From Chitinophagaceae bacterium (GTDB taxonomy: Bacteria; Bacteroidota; Bacteroidia; Chitinophagales; Chitinophagaceae), in NCBI GenBank assembly GCA_014379785.1, contig JACMLD010000245.1, forward strand, positions 1 through 10,103: a stretch of DNA of 10,103 bases. Direction: 5' to 3'. Positions 7,222 through 10,103 of the stretch are shown piece by piece. The notes below the pieces were generated by a model. It saw only the letters and a program-made list of their open reading frames with translations, ran no database searches and was not told where the DNA came from. Positions within the stretch are counted from its first letter, which is position 1. Each line of letters begins with the position of its first letter. The position numbers were made by a program, and so were the translations under genes.

Positions 7222-7953
7222 GAACCGGTTACACTCTGTATTGATCTCGGAAATACACGTTACAAGTACGCGATTTTTGAGGGAGCCACTCAAAAGCTGA
7301 CAGGCATTCTGTCGGACGATCAGCCCGCTACCATGCAGGCGGTATTGAATGAATGGAAGCCCGCAAAATCAATACTCTCTTCTGTCGTTGAGCATGACCC
7401 GACGTTGGAAGAAACCCTTGCCCGCGCTACAAAATTTCATAAACTATCACACCTCACCATACTTCCGTTTACCAGCCCGGTAGGAAAACCTGAGACAATT
7501 GGTGCGGATCGGCTGGCACTTTGTGCAGCAGCGGTTAACTTGGCACCCGGCAAAAACAACCTGGTCATTGCCCTTGGCACATGCATCACCTATAACTTCA
7601 TCAATAAATATCATGAGTTTATCGGCGGCGGCATTTCCCCGGGTATGGATATGCGATTTAAATCGCTCGAGACTTTCACCGCAAAACTACCGGTCATAAA
7701 AGAGGATTGGAACTTCCCTCTCATCGGTTATGATACAAGAACAAATATACTCAGTGGGGTCATCCTGGGCATGGCAAAAGAGATAGATGGCTTTATTGAC
7801 GCGTATCTCGAGCGATACGGGAACTTTAACGTGCTTTTAACCGGGGGTAATTCGGCCTATTTTGTGCCGCACCTTAAAAACCAGATATTTGCAGACCCTG
7901 ATTTGTTATTTAAAGGATTATATGCTATTAGTGAGTGCAACAACCAAGTATAA
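7219..7953 (+). CDS. coaX: Type III pantothenate kinase
   Basis: 244 residues, the usual length for CoaX. It would phosphorylate pantothenate with ATP, the first step of coenzyme A synthesis, in the cytoplasm. Motifs: CIDLGNTRYK (7-16; Asp9 in the ASKHA phosphate-binding loop), IGADRLALCAAA (94-105), LGTCITYNFI (119-128), GGGISPGMDMR (136-146), TAKLP and a late LLTGGNS. In the DxGT motif the first Asp, the proposed catalytic base in this family, is Ala118 (VIALGT); this could be a clade variant or affect activity. The start is TTG: an in-frame TAA at 7207-7209 closes the frame just upstream, no ATG lies between, and the next Met would remove the first motif. AAAGAAGA precedes it at 7208-7215. 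The 3' end overlaps the barrel gene by 32 bases. Confidence 0.92.
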   Translation: MEPVTLCIDLGNTRYKYAIFEGATQKLTGILSDDQPATMQAVLNEWKPAKSILSSVVEHDPTLEETLARATKFHKLSHLTILPFTSPVGKPETIGADRLALCAAAVNLAPGKNNLVIALGTCITYNFINKYHEFIGGGISPGMDMRFKSLETFTAKLPVIKEDWNFPLIGYDTRTNILSGVILGMAKEIDGFIDAYLERYGNFNVLLTGGNSAYFVPHLKNQIFADPDLLFKGLYAISECNNQV

Positions 7954-9265
7954 ACTGCTTTCGACCGTAGTTTTAGTTATTTCTGTTTTTTGTGTAAATG
8001 GTCAGGAAAATTCTCCATACTCCAGGTACGGCCTGGGTGATATAGTCCCAAATCAGTCAATTCTCAACCGTGGCATGGGAGGCATAGCAGCAGGTTATGT
8101 TGATTATGATAAGCGCTATGACCTGAAAGGCTTCTATCCCAAATCTCAGACGGTCAATTTTCTCAATCCCGCTTCGTATTCAAAAATGAGGATTACCTCC
8201 TTTGACCTGGGTTTCGAAGTTGACAACCGCGTGCTCCGCACTCCGGCTACCGGCGAAAAGTTTGCCGCTGCCAGTGCCATTATTTCTTACCTGCAGCTGG
8301 GTGTCCCGCTGAGCCGCAAGCATGAACTCGGACTGAATATTGGTCTGCGACCGGTTTCGCGCATCAACTACAAAATTCAGAAGATCGAGCAGCTCGCCGG
8401 TGTAGATACAAGCCTCAGCCTTTTCAATGGTTCAGGCGGATCATATGAGGTTTTTGCCGGACTTGGCAAGGGGTTTAAAAATTTCAGTGTTGGTGTAAAC
8501 CTCGGTTACTATTTCGGTACAAAGGATTACAGCACCAGGAAGCAGTTTCTCAACGATACGGTCACCTATTTCAAGTCGAACCACGAAACGAAATCTTCTT
8601 TCGGGGGCATACTCGTCAATTTCGGCTTGCAATACGCAGCACAGCTGAATGAAAAAACAAAACTTACCCTCGGTGCCTACGGCAACCTCCGTCAGAAATT
8701 CAACGGCAGCCAGGACATCATACGCGAAACCTTTGATTACGATGTAAACGGCGGCGTTTACCGGGTTGACAGCGTGCTGGTTTCAAGCGATGTATCCGGA
8801 AAAATTCAATACCCTTCAAATGTTGGATTCGGCTTTGTGATTGAAAGACAGGACAGATGGCTGATAGGCATCGATTATACCACGACCAAATGGGAAGACT
8901 ACCGTTTTTTTGGAGAAAGCGACCTCGTGCGAAACAGCTGGATGGTAAAGGTTGGCGGACAGCTCACACCTGACCCTGCCAAGGCTAAAAATTATTTTGG
9001 CAGAATTTCTTACCGCGCTGGATTCAACTTCGGACCAGACTATATCAAGGTCGCCAATCAGGACCTTTCACAACTCGGTTTCTCACTGGGCGCAGGATTT
9101 CCGATACGCAAAAATCCATACACAAATCAGTACAGCTTTATCAACCTCGGCATTGAATACGGCAAAAGAGGCAACAACGATAACCTGCTGAAAGAAAATA
9201 TTCTTAGGATTTCGCTTGGATTTACACTGAGCGATCTCTGGTTTATCAAAAAGAAATACGACTAA
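7922..9265 (+). CDS. Outer-membrane beta-barrel protein, FadL-like by context
   Basis: 447 residues from ATG 7922. A signal peptide (KYKLLSTVVLVISVFCVNGQ, about 9-28) is followed by ENSPYSRYGLGDIVPNQ and RGMGGIAAGY, an N-terminal pattern seen in Bacteroidota outer-membrane proteins, then LNPASYSKM, which recalls the NPAxL region of FadL/OmpP1-type barrels. The rest is alternating amphipathic strands ending in aromatic residues (SVGVNLGYYFG, LTLGAYGNLRQKF, FINLGIEYGKRG), and the end LRISLGFTLSDLWFIKKKYD is a terminal barrel strand plus a short tail. Substrate is unknown. ATG 7922 has AAAGGA four bases upstream; GTG 7931 would also give a good signal peptide. The gene begins inside coaX (32-base overlap) and its TAA overlaps the lptC ATG, so translation of all three is probably coupled. 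Confidence 0.88.
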   Translation: MLLVSATTKYKLLSTVVLVISVFCVNGQENSPYSRYGLGDIVPNQSILNRGMGGIAAGYVDYDKRYDLKGFYPKSQTVNFLNPASYSKMRITSFDLGFEVDNRVLRTPATGEKFAAASAIISYLQLGVPLSRKHELGLNIGLRPVSRINYKIQKIEQLAGVDTSLSLFNGSGGSYEVFAGLGKGFKNFSVGVNLGYYFGTKDYSTRKQFLNDTVTYFKSNHETKSSFGGILVNFGLQYAAQLNEKTKLTLGAYGNLRQKFNGSQDIIRETFDYDVNGGVYRVDSVLVSSDVSGKIQYPSNVGFGFVIERQDRWLIGIDYTTTKWEDYRFFGESDLVRNSWMVKVGGQLTPDPAKAKNYFGRISYRAGFNFGPDYIKVANQDLSQLGFSLGAGFPIRKNPYTNQYSFINLGIEYGKRGNNDNLLKENILRISLGFTLSDLWFIKKKYD

Positions 9266-9849
9266 TGTCTTTCCCGCAAAACATATTTTTTGTAAAAATC
9301 ATCACAGCCCTTTTTCTGGGCTGTTTTGCTTTGAGCAGTTGCGAGAACGACGAAGAGGAAATAAAAAAGCTCAACCAGGATAGAATAGCACTGGAAGAGG
9401 GTAGATTCATCGAAAGCTATCTTAGCCAGGGAGCAAAAGTGAAAGCGAAACTCACCGCCCCACTCATGTACCGCTATGTGAAAGATTCCTCCTATGTAGA
9501 ATTCCCGAAAACTCTGCATGTCGATTTTTTCAACGATACACTCGCAAAGGAAAGCCAGCTCGACGCGCGTTATGGAAAGTACCGGGAGTTTGAAAGAAAA
9601 GTATTTTTGCGCGACAGTGTAGTGGTGATGAATATCCTCAAAGGAGACACTTTGTACGCCGATGAACTTTGGTGGAACCAGGATACGCAAATGTTTTACA
9701 CAGACAAGCCGGTTCGTATTCACAAAAAAGATCAAAGCATTCTCCGCGGGAAAAAAGGCATGGAATCGAAGCAGGATTTGTCTGACATGGTATTCTTTGG
9801 CACAGAAGGCCGGGGTATCGTACCCAAGGACAGCACCGCAGGATTTTAA
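9265..9849 (+). CDS. lptC: LptC-type lipopolysaccharide export lipoprotein
   Basis: 194 residues. A lipoprotein signal peptide (about 7-25, IFFVKIITALFLGCFALSS) ends in the lipobox LSSC with Cys26. The mature part has the OstA/LptC-like beta pattern: ESYLSQGAKVKAKLTAPLMYRY, YVEFPKTLHVDFF, RKVFLRDSVVVMNILKGDTLYADELWWN and MFYTDKPVRIHKKD, ending with a GTEGRGI segment. LptC passes lipopolysaccharide from the LptBFG transporter to the LptA bridge across the periplasm; E. coli LptC is anchored by a membrane helix, whereas this one should be lipid-anchored. The residues after Cys26 are very acidic (ENDEEE). ATG overlaps the TAA of the barrel gene (TAATG). Gene order coaX-barrel-(TPR)-lptC is known in Bacteroidetes, supporting the call. 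Confidence 0.88.
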   Translation: MSFPQNIFFVKIITALFLGCFALSSCENDEEEIKKLNQDRIALEEGRFIESYLSQGAKVKAKLTAPLMYRYVKDSSYVEFPKTLHVDFFNDTLAKESQLDARYGKYREFERKVFLRDSVVVMNILKGDTLYADELWWNQDTQMFYTDKPVRIHKKDQSILRGKKGMESKQDLSDMVFFGTEGRGIVPKDSTAGF

Positions 9850-9885
9850 AGGAAATTTCTCAACTTCACATTTCAAATCATAGTA

Positions 9886-10103
9886 ATGGAATACCGCAGA
9901 CTTGGAAGATCCGGGCTTCAGCTCAGTGTTCTCAGCTTTGGAAGCTGGGTCACCTTTCACAAACAGATAGACGACAGCATGGCCGATGAACTGATGGGCA
10001 TTGCGTACGAGAAAGGCGTAAATTTTTTCGATAACGCTGAAGGCTACGCGCTCGGACAAAGTGAGATGATGATGGGCAGAGTGCTCAAAAAGAAAAACTG
10101 GGA
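9886..10103 (+). CDS. Aldo/keto reductase, Kv-beta-like group, 5' part
   Basis: 72 complete codons from ATG 9886 before the window ends, with two bases over. The start MEYRRLGRSGLQLSVLSFGSW is the typical first strand and loop of aldo/keto reductases close to the voltage-gated potassium channel beta-subunit group (AKR6). NFFDNAEGYALGQSE carries Asp49 and Tyr54 with the family's D-x4-Y spacing of catalytic residues. The following MMMGRVLKKKNW matches the helix that precedes the next strand. It should be a cytoplasmic NADPH-dependent carbonyl reductase; the substrate cannot be told from this part. It lies 36 bases after lptC on the same strand, so readthrough from that operon is possible, but I see no clear promoter or terminator between them. 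Confidence 0.9.
   Translation, partial: MEYRRLGRSGLQLSVLSFGSWVTFHKQIDDSMADELMGIAYEKGVNFFDNAEGYALGQSEMMMGRVLKKKNW

Noticed and set aside
7862..7921. Upstream TTG start for the outer-membrane barrel
   Set aside because: It adds 20 residues in front of a clear signal peptide and lies deeper inside coaX; ATG 7922 has a better ribosome site and N-terminus.
9850..9885. Terminator or promoter between lptC and the aldo/keto reductase
   Set aside because: The 36 bases have no inverted repeat with a T-run and no TAnnTTTG match.
9262..10059. Long minus-strand open frame of 265 codons opposite lptC and the aldo/keto reductase
   Set aside because: It lies wholly antisense to two well-supported genes, crosses their boundary, and its translation has no recognisable domain pattern.

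Overview
The window is ordinary chromosomal DNA of a Bacteroidota bacterium, most like the Chitinophagia/Sphingobacteriia side of the phylum; this placement is an inference from gene content. Supporting signs are a BatD protein, a periplasmic two-component propeller sensor kinase paired with a LytTR regulator, a lipoprotein form of LptC next to coaX and an outer-membrane barrel, and a TAnnTTTG-type -7 element. I see no mobile element, CRISPR array, rRNA, tRNA or prophage gene.

Layout. Positions 1-1471 hold the 5' part of batD on the minus strand, running off the left edge. A 137-base divergent intergenic region (1472-1608) follows. It contains a perfect -7 element for batD and three 9-base direct repeats (1524, 1545, 1566) spaced exactly 21 bases apart, which fit the known LytTR-operator pattern. 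Everything to the right is on the plus strand. First come a 1218-residue sensor histidine kinase and, 10 bases later, a LytTR response regulator, which form a LytS/LytR-like system probably binding its own upstream repeats. Next, after a short inverted repeat, come a small membrane protein and, 9 bases later, a stand-alone LON substrate-binding domain protein. After a 73-base gap there is a tightly packed set: coaX (TTG start), an outer-membrane barrel overlapping it by 32 bases, and lptC overlapping the barrel by one base. The start of an aldo/keto reductase of the Kv-beta-like group runs off the right edge.

How the genes relate. The kinase would sense an extracytoplasmic signal through its propeller/Y_Y_Y region, with a second cytoplasmic input through GAF, and phosphorylate Asp55 of the regulator. 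The divergent operator places batD, a cell-envelope protein, within possible reach of that regulator. The coaX-barrel-lptC set joins coenzyme A synthesis to envelope biogenesis by position only.

I found no convincing wholly new system. The best leads are the phased LytTR-type operator, the propeller-GAF-LytS kinase architecture, and a CoaX whose DxGT-motif aspartate is alanine.
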